From positions 744,001-808,000 of the forward strand of contig JACGCM010002112.1 of assembly GCA_014058105.1 (NCBI GenBank): 64,000 bases of DNA. Direction: 5' to 3'. The notes below the pieces were generated by a model. The model was not told the origin of the DNA and ran no database searches. It saw only the letters and a program-made list of their open reading frames with translations. Positions 9,700 through 24,438 of the stretch are shown in pieces; positions within the stretch are counted from its first letter, which is position 1, and each line of letters starts with the position of its first letter. This stretch comes from Kingdonia uniflora (lineage: Eukaryota > Streptophyta > Magnoliopsida > Ranunculales > Circaeasteraceae). The translations under genes and the position numbers were made by a program.

Positions 9700-12680
9700 A
9701 TGTATTTTTATTTATTGAGAAAAGCAATAAGACACGTGGAGGACATAAAGCCAAGCCACTATTTTACTGCCTAATTGTGGCTAGTCCTAGTTTATCCATG
9801 AAGTATGTTGCACGTATCTGCCTAGGAAGAGTGGATGTATTCCAGAAAAGTTGTGAGTGTTGTGAGCTGCCTAACTTAGAGAGGCCGTCAGCTGTACCAT
9901 TGCCTTCCCTATAAAGTATGTATCATGGTAATTTGTAGCTCCATTCCTTGTTGAGTAATAAGCTTCCAAGTCGTACTATACTTTGTGGGACAAATATACT
10001 GAGATTTATACCAGTTTACCAGAAGTAGAACATCTACTTCAACGATGAGTGGAAGCCAATTTTTGTTGTTGGCAATGCATTAATCCATGAAGAAGAGCTA
10101 ACATTTCTGCAACTGTATTAGTGCCATGACCAAGTGCAATACTGTACCCAAGTTGAAGTTCACCCAAATTGTTTATAATTACTCCTCCAGCTCCACTCAT
10201 TCAAGAAGGAAGTGCTAAACTATCACTATTGAGCTTGAAATGACCGAGAGGTGGGAATGTCCATTGTACAAGTACAGGTCTTTTGGTACACACGGATTGT
10301 TTAACCAATTGCAAGACTTGTAGTGAGATGAGGTCGCTGAAGTTGTTGTTTTGCGTTATTTTGATTTTGGGCATGCTTGCTTTAAGAGCTTTGTTGATGT
10401 TGTTGATGATAACCAAGGGAGAGAGAAGCTTTTCCTCAAACCTATAAGTACATCGAGCTTTCCATAATTCCCAGATTATGTAGGCAGGTAATACTCCTAT
10501 TATGATGCCCATTTGATTACCCGAACTAGCTGCCTGAAACTGAAGACCCTGTCGAGTCCACCAACAATCATTTAGCCCATGTCGTACACCACAAGCATTG
10601 CCAAAGAAAGCCCAAACTGCAGCAACAACAGTTCCCTGAACAAGCAGATGGTTGAATGTTTTAGTTTTGCCAACCAAATAACAGTAATACCGAGAAACAA
10701 GAGGGATTCGTCATTGTATGAGCGCGTCCACAGGTATAAATTCCTTCCAAGCTTTCCAACTAAAGACTTGTACTTTTGCCGGTATAGAGTTGTGCCATAT
10801 CCATTTCATACGTTCATGTTTAACTTCTGCGTCGTACCAGAAATTCCAGGCAAATTTAACGGTGAAGTTTCCTTTTTCCGACGGACCCCAAAGTGGTTTA
10901 TCTTCATCTTCATTTAGGAAGAACTTGTGGGATAAGGTATGCTTCCAATGTGGTGGGATCTCATCTTCCAAAAGCTCCCATTTACATGTTCCATCAGTCA
11001 TAAGAATGTCTTTCACCATAAACTGTTACGTGCATTCTATGTTCAGAATATCTGATAAACTGCCTTCCCCGGTCCAATCGTCAAACCAAAATTTCTTGTT
11101 TCCCTTGCCGAGGCACCAAGTAGTGTTGGATTCTACTGTCTAAAGAAGGCCTTTCATCTGTTTCCAAAAAACTGAATCCCCAAAACGTAATCTGTTGGTT
11201 TCACATTCGATGGTATATTTGTTTTTGTAAAAAGATTCCCATGTAGAGCTGCTATACAGAAAATTCCAGCACTTTTTAAGGAGGAGACCATACTTGATAT
11301 CTTTGATTCGTCGTATTCCAAGTCCTCCCTCATTCTTTGGAAGATAAAGTGCATCCCATGCAACCCAATGTCGCTTATTTTTCCCGTGAGAATTTCCCCA
11401 AAAGAAGTTCGAAAACATTGTTTCGATCTTGGTTATAATACCATGAGGTACCGTAATACATGAGAGGAGATGTATGGGCATTGAGTTTAGAACATGGTTG
11501 ATCATCAGTAATTTACCTCCCTGTGATAAGAGCTTTCCTTGCCACCCTTCGATTCGCCATTGAATTTTGGTGAGCAATGGATCAAAATGAGTAAGTAGTA
11601 CCCGACCGTAACTTATTGGAGCTCTCAAATAGGTCATTGGAAAAGAGCGATGTTGAAACCCACAAGCATTATGTATGATATGTTTTCTTGATGCAGGTAC
11701 ATTGTGGTGGACATATAAGCCGCTTTTTGCTTTGTTAATTAATTAGCCGGAGAAATTTTCATATCGTGCTAGGAAATGCATTAACCCAGAGATGGATTGC
11801 TGACTTCCGTTTATGAAAATAAGTAAATCATCAACATATAAGAGATGAGTGATAGGAGTACAACCTCTAGATGTATGGAATAACCCAATCTCGCCCTCCA
11901 AAAGCTATTTGGATAGTCCTCTGGATAGTACTTCTTCTGCAATAATAAAGAGCAATGGAGAAAGAGGATCTCCTTGTCGCAAGCCTCGTGACGACTTGAA
12001 GTAGCCCTTGAAGACCCCCTGTAGAACCATGGTGTTTCAACACATTGTGCTATGAGTGAAATACATCTGCCAGAGAAACCAAATTTGTGCAAAACCTGAC
12101 GTAACAACCTCCAATCCAGTCTATCATAAGCCTTTGTCATGTCAATCTTAATCATAACATTAGTGCCTCTAACCTTTCTGTGTAAATCCCCAACCATTTC
12201 CTGAGCTAATGTAATGGTCTCACTAATGTCCTTGCCCTGAATGTAAGCTCCCTGATTCCCAGAGATTAATTTGTGAAGAAGTTTGCTTAACCTATTAGCA
12301 ATAATTGAAGAAATTTTTTTGTATACTTCAGAGCACAAACTAATTAGTTTGTAGTTACCCAACGATGTTGGGGTATCCACTTTTGGTATAAGTGAGAGGA
12401 ACGAAGAAGTATAGCACCTTGAGAGTGAGGCACCATTGAAGAATTCCTTCGCAGCGCCATGTAGATCGTCCTTGATGATGTCCCAACATGAAGTAAAGAA
12501 GACCAATGTGAAACCATCACTGCCTGGAGCACTGTCACTGGGGATTTGGAACACACTGGCTTGTAATTTGTCTAAAGTTGGGATGCATGTGAGACTGGCA
12601 TCTTCGTCTGCAGTTATAACATTAGGAATACACTTAAGTAATTATGCATCTTCAGTAGTGGTTGTGGCCTATAGCACATC
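9700..12680 (-). pseudogene. LINE ORF2 C-terminal part: reverse transcriptase, zf-RVT, RNase H
   Basis: Reverse-transcriptase blocks run in order on the minus strand. At 12554-11811 they include SDSAPGSDGFTLVFFTSCW, ENQGAY-type sequence (SGNQGAYIQGKDISETIT) and VMIKIDMTKAYDRLDW. The active-site box YVDD, in LLYVDDLLIF near 11845-11820, is intact after a frame change. The palm/thumb follows at 11637-11140 (IEGWQGKLLSQGGKLLMINH; NEGGLGIRRIKDIK). The zinc-binding zf-RVT domain lies at 11019-10711 (GNFTVKFAWNFWYD ... SIPAKVQVFSWKAW). An RVT_3-type RNase H lies at 10677 to about 9700 (LNSDSLALPS, a stop, then GAGGVIINNLGELQLGYS). At least five frame breaks separate these blocks. The protein would reverse-transcribe element RNA at the nicked target. 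Confidence 0.9.
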
Positions 12681-13888
12681 TCAAAAATATCCCACCACGG
12701 CATCGTGAATTACATCTACCTCAGCTATCTCAGTTCTATCAGGGAGAGTAAAGTCGGTCATGAAATTTCTTTTTCTATTAACTTGTGTTATAGTATAAAT
12801 GAAATTTGTATTGGCATCACCTGCCGCAACCCACTTCACTATGGATTGTTCCCTCCAAAACACCTCTTCATTGTGTAGCATGGCCGCATGTTCTTTATGT
12901 ACCGTGCCCAGCTCGATGCTAACCTGTTCATCCCAACCTTCCTGCAGTAAGTGATCCAGATGCAACAGTCTATCCTGTAGCTTATGGATATTTTGAGTTA
13001 CGTTGCCAAATACATTTGTATTCCATTCCCTGATTGCATATTTAACCTTCTTAAACTTAAAGGCAAAAGAAGATAAACAGTTGCCGATGACACCACTAGG
13101 CCAGTTATCTTGTACCAGGGTTGTGAAGCTAGCATGAGATAGCCACATTTTCAAGAACCGAAATGGTCGGGGACCTTGATGTGGATTGTTGGTGAACGAA
13201 AGAAGTAGTGGAGAATGATAAGAACAAACTCTTTCCAAATGGGAGATTTTGGGAATGGGAAAGGATGCCATGAAGTTGGGGTTCACCAACGTTCTATCCA
13301 ACCGTGCCCATTGTCTGGAGTTGTCGTGATGATTATTACACCATGTGTAGTTGGAGCCAGTGAACGAAGCCTCCATTAGACCGGCTGACTGAATCATTTC
13401 CTCGAATTCTGCCAAGGATCTATGTGCGGGGCTTCTCCCCCCAAGCCTTTCCGAATAGTGTCTCACAGTATTGAAATTACCTATAGTACACCATGGAGAA
13501 CTTATTGTCAAAGAGATTGTAGTAATGCCCTCCCATAGTGTTCTTCTTTCGATTATGTCACATTTGGCATAGACGATGGTAACAAATGAACTCCATTGAT
13601 TATTAAAACTCATCTTACAATGCAACATTTGATTAGAAGCTGAAACTAATTCAACCTTATAGTCATGTTTCCACAATACCCAGATTTCCCCCCCATGTGC
13701 TGGTTAGACATAAAAGAGGTACAATTTATTTTTCTACCCATAATATAGCCTAGTGATGCATCCTGAAAAGGTTCGAGCAAAACCACTATTGAAATTTGGT
13801 GTTGCTTGATAATTCTCTTGAGATGATTTATTATTTTGGCATTGCCAATGCCCCTACAATTCCAAACTAGTAATGGACCTTTCACCAT
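12681..13888 (-). pseudogene. LINE ORF2 N-terminal part: APE-type endonuclease
   Basis: The frame from ATG 13888 starts with the endonuclease signature LLVWNCRGIGNAKIINHLKR and LLEP (metal-binding Glu). A second frame (13676-12681) carries the rest: the block usually read GDFN appears as GNFN, and the SDH-type catalytic box appears as CSYHSPLL. Two catalytic aspartates have therefore been replaced (Asn and Tyr). The linker towards reverse transcriptase is present (EEVFWREQSIVKWVAAGDAN and TNFIYTITQVNRKRN). The enzyme would nick the target DNA to prime reverse transcription. With these substitutions and a frameshift near 13660 this copy cannot. Confidence 0.88.
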
Positions 13889-14355
13889 GTAAATTACTTG
13901 GACTTGGATTGGAGAGCACCTTTGCTCCTTGTGACTACGCTGAGTGGAATACGTTGAGGTTTAGATCGGTGTTGTTTGACTGGAGTCTATTCTGTGGTGT
14001 CTTCCTTCCCATAGTACTCAATGTCTGAATGGCATTCTCGACCCAAGTCCTTCAGCTACTCGAAAATCCCATCTGAAATATGTCGTGTTTCAGTATGTTT
14101 TACGGTTCCAACTCGTCCAACCACCGATGCTTCAATGTTGTTTGCGAATGTGCTTGCTGTCTTTTGCCCTACCCTGTGAAGTTTAGTTGATGTAGTATTC
14201 AATGCATGTTTCCTCTATGTTCTCGCTGCTAGCTGCCCCTCTTTCAATGCTACTTGTTGCGCCACTGCCACTGCTGCATTCTGCCCCACTGGTTGAGGCG
14301 TAGATGCTGCTGTAAGATGCCCATATTCTGCTTCCAGAACCCCTGTAATCTGATC

Positions 14356-14962
14356 CTATGATGTTTTATTGTTTGTGGTAACAGATATCTCCATAGTCAA
14401 AGCTTTCCCATGTCGAATCGCCTCCCTTTTATCAGGTGGGAGGAGTTTGGTATAGTTCACTTTGTTGTGCCCTTGAAGAATGCAGTTTGTACAGAACTTC
14501 GGAAGTCTTTCGTACAGGACTGTTTGCTCTAGTGTGTAAGATTTGCTGAAGGTGAGTCCTACTTTAGCCGGTAGTTCCTTCATAAGGTTAACTTTCACAC
14601 AAGCCCGAACAACGCTTGGTCGACTCAGGCTGAAAGTTGTTGTATCCGTAATTAAATACCTCCCAGCGAGACCGGCCAATTCCTTGATGATTTCCTTGTT
14701 TTGTAGATGTAGCATTAAACCCGGAAACTGAATCCAAACAGAAGCAAAAGGAGAGTCCTTTTTGGGGTCGAAATCGACAGTCCATCGAGTGAGCTTGAAG
14801 AAGAAACCTTTGATTTGCCGTGACTATATAGGGAGAGCCTTTGTAACATCCTTTTCTGACATTAACATCACCATAACATGTTTAAAATCGAGCACCGCGA
14901 CCTTCGGTTCGGCAGTAAGACCCCAATTGGAATTGATATTATTCTTGATAGCATCAAATTTG
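14356..14962 (-). pseudogene. LINE ORF1 fragment: DUF4283 and CCHC-type knuckle
   Basis: The minus strand reads FDAIKNNINSNWGLTAEPKV, then VMVMLMSEKDVTKAL, an in-frame stop, FFFKLTRWTVDFDPKKDSPF and VWIQFPGLMLHLQNKEII, which is the DUF4283 fold of plant LINE ORF1. The zf-CCHC_4-like knuckle is YERLPKFCTNCILQGHNKVN, with the last Cys position occupied by Tyr. The protein would bind LINE RNA. The N-terminus is missing because the element was 5'-truncated here. It ends at a stop near 14356, and about 470 bp of low-coding-potential DNA (13889-14355) separates it from ORF2. Confidence 0.8.
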
Positions 14963-17381
14963 GATGAAGTTGGCATATTCACCGGCATTATCATACATTT
15001 TTCCTTGAAAACAACAACAACAGAAGTTCACAAAGATTTTTGAAAACAAACAACAAATTATGTTAATAAATAAAAAAGGGGGATCATAGTATATTGGGGG
15101 GCATGGTTCACAGAGAAAAACATGTTGTGGGGAGGGTTAATGGATCTTATATGCTTTAGATTGCTTATTTCAAAAATGTGGAAAACAATTCATACTTATA
15201 TTTTAGGATGTTATCTATTTCTTGGAGTGTAAAAAGCTCAAACTTTTGGAATGACAATGATGCTTCAAAAGAAATAGATAAATAACAAGATTTACTACAA
15301 TTTACACAAAATGCAAAAGAAAAAAAATCCAGAATGCTAGTATTTAGCAAGGGAAAGAGTCATGGGTGTTTGATGAAAATAAATGGGCATAATTAAGGGC
15401 TCGTTCGGTCTGTATGTGTACATTCATAAGTAAACTTTAAGATAACACTTATAGACATGAAAACAAAAATAGATCTAGAGATATACCTTTCAATGTCCTT
15501 AATCTTAAATGCTGAGAAATGATCAATTTGTCCACGTTAAACACTTACCTGTCCAAATTCCGACAAATGAACAACACGGTAATCGTCCAGCATGTCATGT
15601 TATTGTATCCCCAAAATACATTAAAGTGTAAACTGGTTAACAAAAGTAGGGCGTACAACAATTAATTGGAAAGGTACAGTTTACATAACATAAATATACC
15701 TTAATTGCACATGGTTTCCACATAATACGCTATTAGTGACACAACCGGGAATTGGATTTACCTAATTATCATCTTTGGATCAAAAATACACCCCATAACC
15801 CTACCTACTAAATCTCAATATGACCATTACACGGTATAATGCCAGTTTTGAAACTTGATATTTTCAAGCATGTGGTTGCATTTTGAAGGGAAAAATAACT
15901 CTAGCTTGTGCGAAGGTACAAGCTAGATTTTCCAAACAACCCTCTTGAAAAGTAAGCAGAGAAAAAGGAAAATGAGAAAAGGTAGAGTTTGAAATGTAGG
16001 ATATCCTAGATGCACTGATACATGAAGGTAAAGCATGAACTAGAGAAGCTTGACCTTCACTCTAATTTACAAAATAGAATACTACCAGGCCATGTTAAAC
16101 AATTAGATATCTATTGGAAGATGATCAAGCAATTTTGGGTCGTTTCCACATCGTAGTTTTTAAAATAGACCTTTCCATTCCAAAATTTTCTTCTTCAAAT
16201 ATGTTGGTTAGAGGAAGATGGAAAGGATTAAGAGAAAATCTACCAAAAATAGAGGGGCAAGACTGAGTCCGCTAGATATCTAGGGATTGAGAGAGATAAA
16301 AAAAAGAGGGATTAAGGAATTTCTTTAAGATAAGAGATTGGTCAGCAAACTTTTAGGACATCAACTTGAAAAACTGACTCTGGAAGTTGACTCTGAAAAT
16401 GCATATTATTTAGTTTTTGCCAAATCAGTGTACTCATCCTTAGTTTGGTGAATCAATATTTAAAAATAGAAATGAAACCTACCACTTGAATCTAAAATCA
16501 TGCATTCCAGTCGTCTCACTTGAATGACACAGTGACATAAAACTTTGTTCTATCGACAATTGGATTACGGACTTCACTTCAATTCTCAGTAATCAAAAAT
16601 CAAATGGCTTTATATTCGCCTCAAGAGATAGAAAGAAAAATACTCATCAATAATTCCATACAAACTAATTCATGTTGAATATCCAAAAAGCAACTAATCC
16701 AATCTATATATCTTTTTTATTTATTTTTATTTTTTTTAAGCTGGTTTTTTATAGTAATCCAATCTATATCACTTTGACTGAAATGGAATAAAAGATGTAT
16801 CCAAATAAAGATTCTATGGTTTCTCAAAATAACAATATCAATAGAAATTTCAATAGACAACCATTTTTTTTTAAATTTCCCCAAATTCCAAATAGAAGTC
16901 TTAAATCTTACTTGTAATCACCACCAGGGTTTTGGCGAATGGCACAACTGAAACCTCAAATTGGGAGAGTTGAAAGTATGTACAATTGAAATCATCACTT
17001 TGGTTCTATCTCCTTGTTTTTGAAGAAGCATATAATCTTGCTAAGGGCTTCGGTGGCCACCACCCTAAACAAGGATTCTGTATAAGAAAAAGAGGGAAAA
17101 ATGAAAGAGAGGGGATGGGCATTATGGAGAGGAAGCAGTTTATCTTTCTATAAGGGGTTGGAGCAGTTTTTTACAATGACATGTTTGCTACATATGAGAT
17201 TTAATAGTAAAATCATAAGACGTGGGGGTAAAACCTAAAATGAAAGGGAAGGGGCGGGTAGTTTGCTTTTGTTTGTAAGATGCCTTAAATTTTATTTCAG
17301 CCATTCGTTTGCTTTATTTGCATAAAAAAACTCACCAATTTGAGTTTGTCTTGATACAAGTACCCTAGAATGTAATATAGA
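14963..17381 (-). other. Helitron A 5' half, no gene
   Basis: No convincing ORF. Segments match Helitron B: 15120-15520 with 18100-18480, 16400-16960 with 18620-19100, and 17100-17381 with 19320-19368 plus 46768-47030. Sequence at about 15520-16390 has no clear equal in B, so it is an insertion in A or a deletion in B. Both copies retain a plant-promoter-like AT-rich composition but no recognisable captured exons. Confidence 0.65.
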
Positions 17382-17408
17382 CTAGTACTACCCGTGACTA
17401 CGTACAGG
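17382..17408 (-). other. Helitron B 3' terminus (decayed hairpin, CTAG)
   Basis: CTAG (17382-17385), TACTA and a hairpin stem with one mismatch at 17391-17408. Minus-strand reading is ...GTAGTACTAG followed immediately by the TCTATATT of Helitron A. Confidence 0.75.
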
Positions 17409-19368
17409 CAAGTACGTCGGCGCGCCTTCGACGCTATACAATTTATGCGTCAACACTTTGTTGATAGTACATCTAATATGTTGATTGGCCTCCGTCACTT
17501 CTCTTTTTGTGTATCAGTACACCATTGATTGACCACCAATACCTTGCCTCGCATTTTGTTTTTTATATTTTATCGGGTTATGCAGATGTCCATAGTCTTC
17601 TCGTAAATTAGACATTTCCTTAAGATACGATTTATCTAAACCCTGAAACTATAATAATTTACCTTTGGATCTCATAGGCTTCCACAATATTAAGTATAAT
17701 TTTTTTTGAGTAGACTATTATAATAACATCTTTTACTTCCAAAGGTAATTCAACATTTTATGCAAGACCTAATTGTTTTTCATGCATGCCTACATCCTCA
17801 TTTCCTTAAAACTTGTTTTCTTCTCTTTAAACAATCATATCCTTCAATAGACCAACTTAATACTTCAACAAATCATAGCATCATCATTGATGTCTAATGC
17901 CATTTCATAATCTGTAACGCTGGTATTGACATCGTGAATGGTTATGAATAAACAATGTTAGACAATATCATTATTTCATGGTTTTTGACAAAGCTTGATC
18001 TCGTTAAATTTCGATTAATGAAGTTAGCATATTCACCGACATTATCATACATTTTTCTTGGAAAACAACAACAATAGAAGTTTACAAAGATTTTAGAAAA
18101 CAAACAACAAATTACGTTAAATGGATCTTATATGTTTTAGATTGTTTATTTCAAAAATGTAGTAAACAATTCATACTTATATTTCAGGATGTTATCTATT
18201 TCTTGGAATGTAAAAAACTCAAACTTTTAGAATGACAATGATGCTTTAAAAGAAATTGATAAAGAACAAGATTTACTATAATTTACACGACTTGCAAAAG
18301 AAAAAAAATCTAGAATGCTAGTATTTAGCAAGGGAAAGAGTTATGGGTGTTTGATGAAAATATAATGCGAATAATTAAGGGCTCGTTCGGTCTGCATATG
18401 TACATTCAGAAATAAACTCTAAGATAACACTCATAGATGTGAAAACAAAAATGAACAACTTGTCCAAAGTAAACACTCACCTGCCCAAATTTTGACAAAT
18501 GAACAACTTTGTTTCTTAATATATTATTCCCACCTTCTCCCTGATTAATCTATGCAACAAACCAAAGCATTTAAGACATTTTAGAATACGCCAAAGAATA
18601 TTAGTGGTGAACGTACACCATATAGAAAATGCATATTATTTAGTTTTACCCAAATTAGTGTACTCATCCTTAGTTTGGTGAATCAAAATTCAAAAATAGA
18701 AATGAAACCTACCACTCGAATCTAAAATCATGCATTCCAATTGTCTCAATTGAATTAAATAGCGACATAAAACTTTGTTCTATCGGTAATTGGATTATGG
18801 ACTTCACTTCAATTCTCAGTAATCAAAAATCAAATGGCTTTATATTCGTCTCAAGAGATAGTAATTCCATACGAACTAATTCATGTTAAATATTCAATAG
18901 GCAATTAATCCAATACTAATCACTTTGACTGAAATGGAATAAAAGATGTATCCAAATAAAGATTCTAAGATTTCTCAAAATATCAATGTCAATAGAAATT
19001 TCAATAGATAGCCTCCAAAATGATAAAATTTCCCTAAATACCAGATAGAAGTATTAAATCTTACTTGAAATCGTCATTGGGGTTGGCGAATGGTACAATT
19101 GAAACCCCAAATTAGGAGAAGTTGAAAGTATGTACAATTGAAATCACCACTTTGGTTCTCTCTCCTTATTTTTGAAGAAGCATATAATCTTGTTAAAGGC
19201 TTTTGTGGCTACCAACCTGATCCAATGATTACAATTCCAGAGGCCCTAAACAATAATTCAGTGTAAGAAAGAAATGGAAAAATGTGTGTGTGAGAGAGAA
19301 AGAGGGAGAGAAAGAGTTATAAAAGAAAGGCCGAAGAAATTGGGGATGGTGAAAACTTTAGTAGAGGA

Positions 19369-19397
19369 CTAGCAGTCGGGAACGCGCGATAGCGCGT
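19369..19397 (-). other. Helitron C 3' terminus: hairpin and CTAG
   Basis: A perfect stem ACGCGC/GCGCGT with a four-base loop (19382-19397), a nine-base spacer, then CTAG (19372-19369 on the minus strand). This differs from the A/B hairpin, so C belongs to another Helitron family. Confidence 0.85.
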
Positions 19398-20318
19398 ACT
19401 TTAAAATGTTGTTTAAAGCACATTGTTTACATGAGTCAAGTCATGGAGGACACCACTATATGTTGTGCCTTGTAATTTTGGTTAAATCATAAAGTTTAAA
19501 AGAGTTTGTACATGGAAGTAGCACATTCTTATGCAGAATTCATAATACTCCACCAAATAACATTAGTGCATCACATTATGGTACATAACGGATAAGGTAT
19601 AAATGAAGTGTTAGTGTTGTTGCTCTTGATTGTTAATATTTTTATCAAAGATATGCATGCTTAAAAGCCTGGTGATTGAGGACTTTTATGTAAGCCATTC
19701 AATTGAATAATTCTTAGGTAGTTCCTTCTACATGGTGGTACAGTAAATGTGTTCTTTATGAACCAAAGAAGAGACCAACATACGACACTGTATGTCAAAG
19801 CTAAAAATGAATCATAATTTTTAGTAATTTGATTGTAGTTGTTCATCTGTGTTTGCTAACTATGAACAACCTTCATAGATATAATTGGTTGGTAAGGTTT
19901 TTTCCCCTAAAATATGACCTCTCAATGTCAGCAAGGCCTCTTATTTCATCATTAATTTTACCTCCTTCATTAATAGAGACTCACAATAGTGGTAGGTAAT
20001 GAAAAATGCATACTCATCCAGAAGAGTGAATAAACAAAAGATTGCCCACAAGAGAAAACATATTCTCTTTCTAGATAAAAGTAATGAATCTAAACAGGTT
20101 ACAATGATCACTGCAAATGACTTGTCAAACTATTTTTAATAAACATACATACAAGGTTCACATGACCAAAGAGAAGGATTATGAACACAATTGAATAAAA
20201 AAAATAGTAACCATTCATATACGAAAGAAGTATAAAGTGAAAACGCAGTGATTTTTAATAACTGCACAACCTTTAAGCAAAGGAAAGAATACCTAAACAA
20301 TTCCATGAGGAAAAAATT
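19398..20318. other. Helitron C 3' internal region without recognised gene
   Basis: A 61-residue minus-strand ORF at 19661-19846 has no recognisable feature. The stretch is AT-rich. I see no exon that I can name. Confidence 0.4.
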
Positions 20319-20700
20319 TTAAATTGAATAAATGAATATCAAGTCTATTATACTTGGATAAGACTGAGGACTGAGTTCACACAAAACCATGTCGAAAGAC
20401 CTGTTCGTAATGCAATATACCAACACATTTATATTGTACATTATCCAAAAATCGTTGAAGTCCCTTTTCATTGTGAGAACCAATTTTTGAAATACCCAAC
20501 AGACCTGTACAACACAATAAACCATCAATGGCATCAATACAATAGCCATTCTATTCCACAAGCGAAGCTGCAAATGGGGAATATCTCAAACACTTACCTG
20601 ATTTTGATTCATTTTATTAAGCTCCAATACACTTGCAGCTAACATGAGAAAGTTCAAAGTAATTCCCAGAGTCGCCATGCATATGACGATCTATTAGAGA
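20319..20700 (-). pseudogene. Unidentified captured gene fragment with exon-like pieces
   Basis: Minus-strand 20697-20598 reads IVICMATLGITLNFLMLAAS followed by VLELNKMNQNQ and a good splice donor (CAG/GTAAGT at about 20597), so it looks like an exon with a membrane segment. The 84-residue frame at 20573-20319 reads [20 protein letters not shown] and further hydrophobic sequence; an alternative frame gives [20 protein letters not shown], which is equally protein-like. I cannot name the family. Its orientation equals that of the other Helitron C cargo. Confidence 0.35.
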
Positions 20701-20821
20701 ATGAATAGATCTTCATGCAAGTATAAAACTATTACCAAAAGAAGTATACGTCTTAGCTAAGCAATGTCCATTTCTGGACATCTATATAAGTGGGGACTGA
20801 ATCAGAAACATAGTTAATATC

Positions 20822-20868
20822 TACATACATACATACATATATACATACATACATACATACATACATAA
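20822..20868. repeat. Microsatellite (CATA)n
   Basis: Tandem CATA/TACA units with one interruption (catatata) inside Helitron C. Confidence 0.9.
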
Positions 20869-21489
20869 GCAATTCTATATATACATAAAGCTTAAGTCAT
20901 CTCAGCTGATGAAAGGATATGTGGTCACTATATGAGAAGAATATCATGTCATGCAAATAGAGACAATAAACCATGAATGAAAGAGTGAGCCTATCAAAAA
21001 TAACAATGCCAAGATAGAATATGAGAAGTAATCAAAAAATCCTTGTTTAATGATAGCGAAGCTAGGAATGGGTATACTTGCAAACCTATATGAAACTAAA
21101 ATGGAATTTAACTGAATAATTTGCTCATGTAAATAAAGACCTGACCTTCATAATTGACGACCTCTAACAACCTTAGGTAGTATCAACACATATGGAAGCT
21201 TTTAAGGGATATAGGCCATTCATTTAGGTAGAAATGACTTAAGAGACAATGCCTCCATGAAGAATGTAGGATTCGAATTCTAATATTGGACAAGGCTGAA
21301 ATGATGATACTTGAGTCCAAAATAGAGCTAACCAGCACAAAAATCTCTCCATGTTTATACCAATATTTGAGTCAAGGAATAGAATATTCAGTGACTTAAT
21401 AAGTAATAAAAATGCATGTCCAGAACAAACAATAACATTACGGCTAAAGCAGTTGTAGTAACACCAGTAGCTTTAAAATGTAACTTACT

Positions 21490-22010
21490 TTGGTAGGATC
21501 GATAATACCAGTAGCCATTAAATCCTCGTACTTTCCAGTTGTAGCATTGTAGCCATAATTAAAATTGTCACTAGAGAGAACCTTAAGTGAGATAAGATAC
21601 AGCCCAAATCAGTATTTCACAATTGACATCACAATTAATATAAATGACATTTTTCAACATAACAAGTGTTATGCTAATATGAGTGGATGCATATTCATAT
21701 ACCTTCTTCATGACAACACTCAACTTCAGTGGATAACTCAAAGCCCTCTTGACAATATCTACTCCGACTTAAAAAGTATCCACAAAAATTGAATAAAAAT
21801 AATAATAATAATAATAATAAAGATGTCAAAGTTAAAGGTGGATCGACACCAAAATAGTGATAACGAGGAAGACCGTGCAACACCTTTTGTTCTTTATTAT
21901 CTAGAGTTAGTTTTATTGCATCAACCTTTGCTGCAAATCTCAATAAGGTGTAACCACCACCAACTACAATCCCTTCCACGACAACTGCCTGAATTTTTTG
22001 TAGCACAGAT
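21490..22010 (-). pseudogene. CPN60-beta fragment, 3' exons
   Basis: Minus-strand pieces continue plastid chaperonin-60 beta. About 22008-21900 reads [39 protein letters not shown], where the family has [15 protein letters not shown]. About 21770-21690 reads [19 protein letters not shown] in a shifted frame. About 21590-21487 reads [20 protein letters not shown] and [11 protein letters not shown], followed by a GT donor. An intron with an (AAT)n run (21796-21821) separates the first two pieces. The final exon (RCCLEHA...) was not found. The upstream edge is fused directly to squalene-epoxidase sequence. CPN60-beta forms the plastid folding chamber; this fragment is not functional. Confidence 0.88.
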
Positions 22011-22011
22011 A

Positions 22012-24438
<2,427 letters not shown>

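Larger units (their letters stand above)
9681..14962 (-). mobile_element. L1-type LINE, 5'-truncated, inserted in Helitron A
   Basis: The minus-strand element ends in a poly(A) tail (poly-T at 9681-9693). It encodes an ORF1 fragment and ORF2 in the usual order. Comparison with Helitron B, which lacks it, shows an empty site: sequence up to 'tttttgacgaag' (9680) and from 'gaagttggcatattcacc' resumes the Helitron. A probable imperfect target duplication is gacgaagtt/gatgaagtt (9674-9682 and 14963-14971). The 5' end falls inside ORF1, so the copy was truncated on insertion, as is common. Many frame breaks mean it is inactive. Confidence 0.85.
8733..17381 (-). mobile_element. Helitron A (non-autonomous), interrupted by a LINE
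   Basis: Read on the minus strand, the element begins TCTATATTACATTCTAGG at 17381. It ends at 8733 with an 18-base hairpin (CCCGTGCGTAGTCACGGG at 8759-8742), then TAGTACTAG; CTAG is the canonical Helitron 3' terminus. The host base after it is T (plus-strand A 8732). There is no target duplication, as expected for rolling-circle insertion into AT. No Rep/helicase gene is present, so it is non-autonomous. Internal sequence at 8733-9680 and 14963-17381 is repeated in Helitron B (17382-19368 plus 46768-47030), which defines the family. A LINE inserted at 9681-14962. Without it the element is about 3.4 kb. Confidence 0.78.

Noticed and set aside
10579..11143. Plus-strand ORFs of 112 and 141 residues
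   Set aside because: They are shadows of the LINE zf-RVT and RNase H frames on the minus strand.
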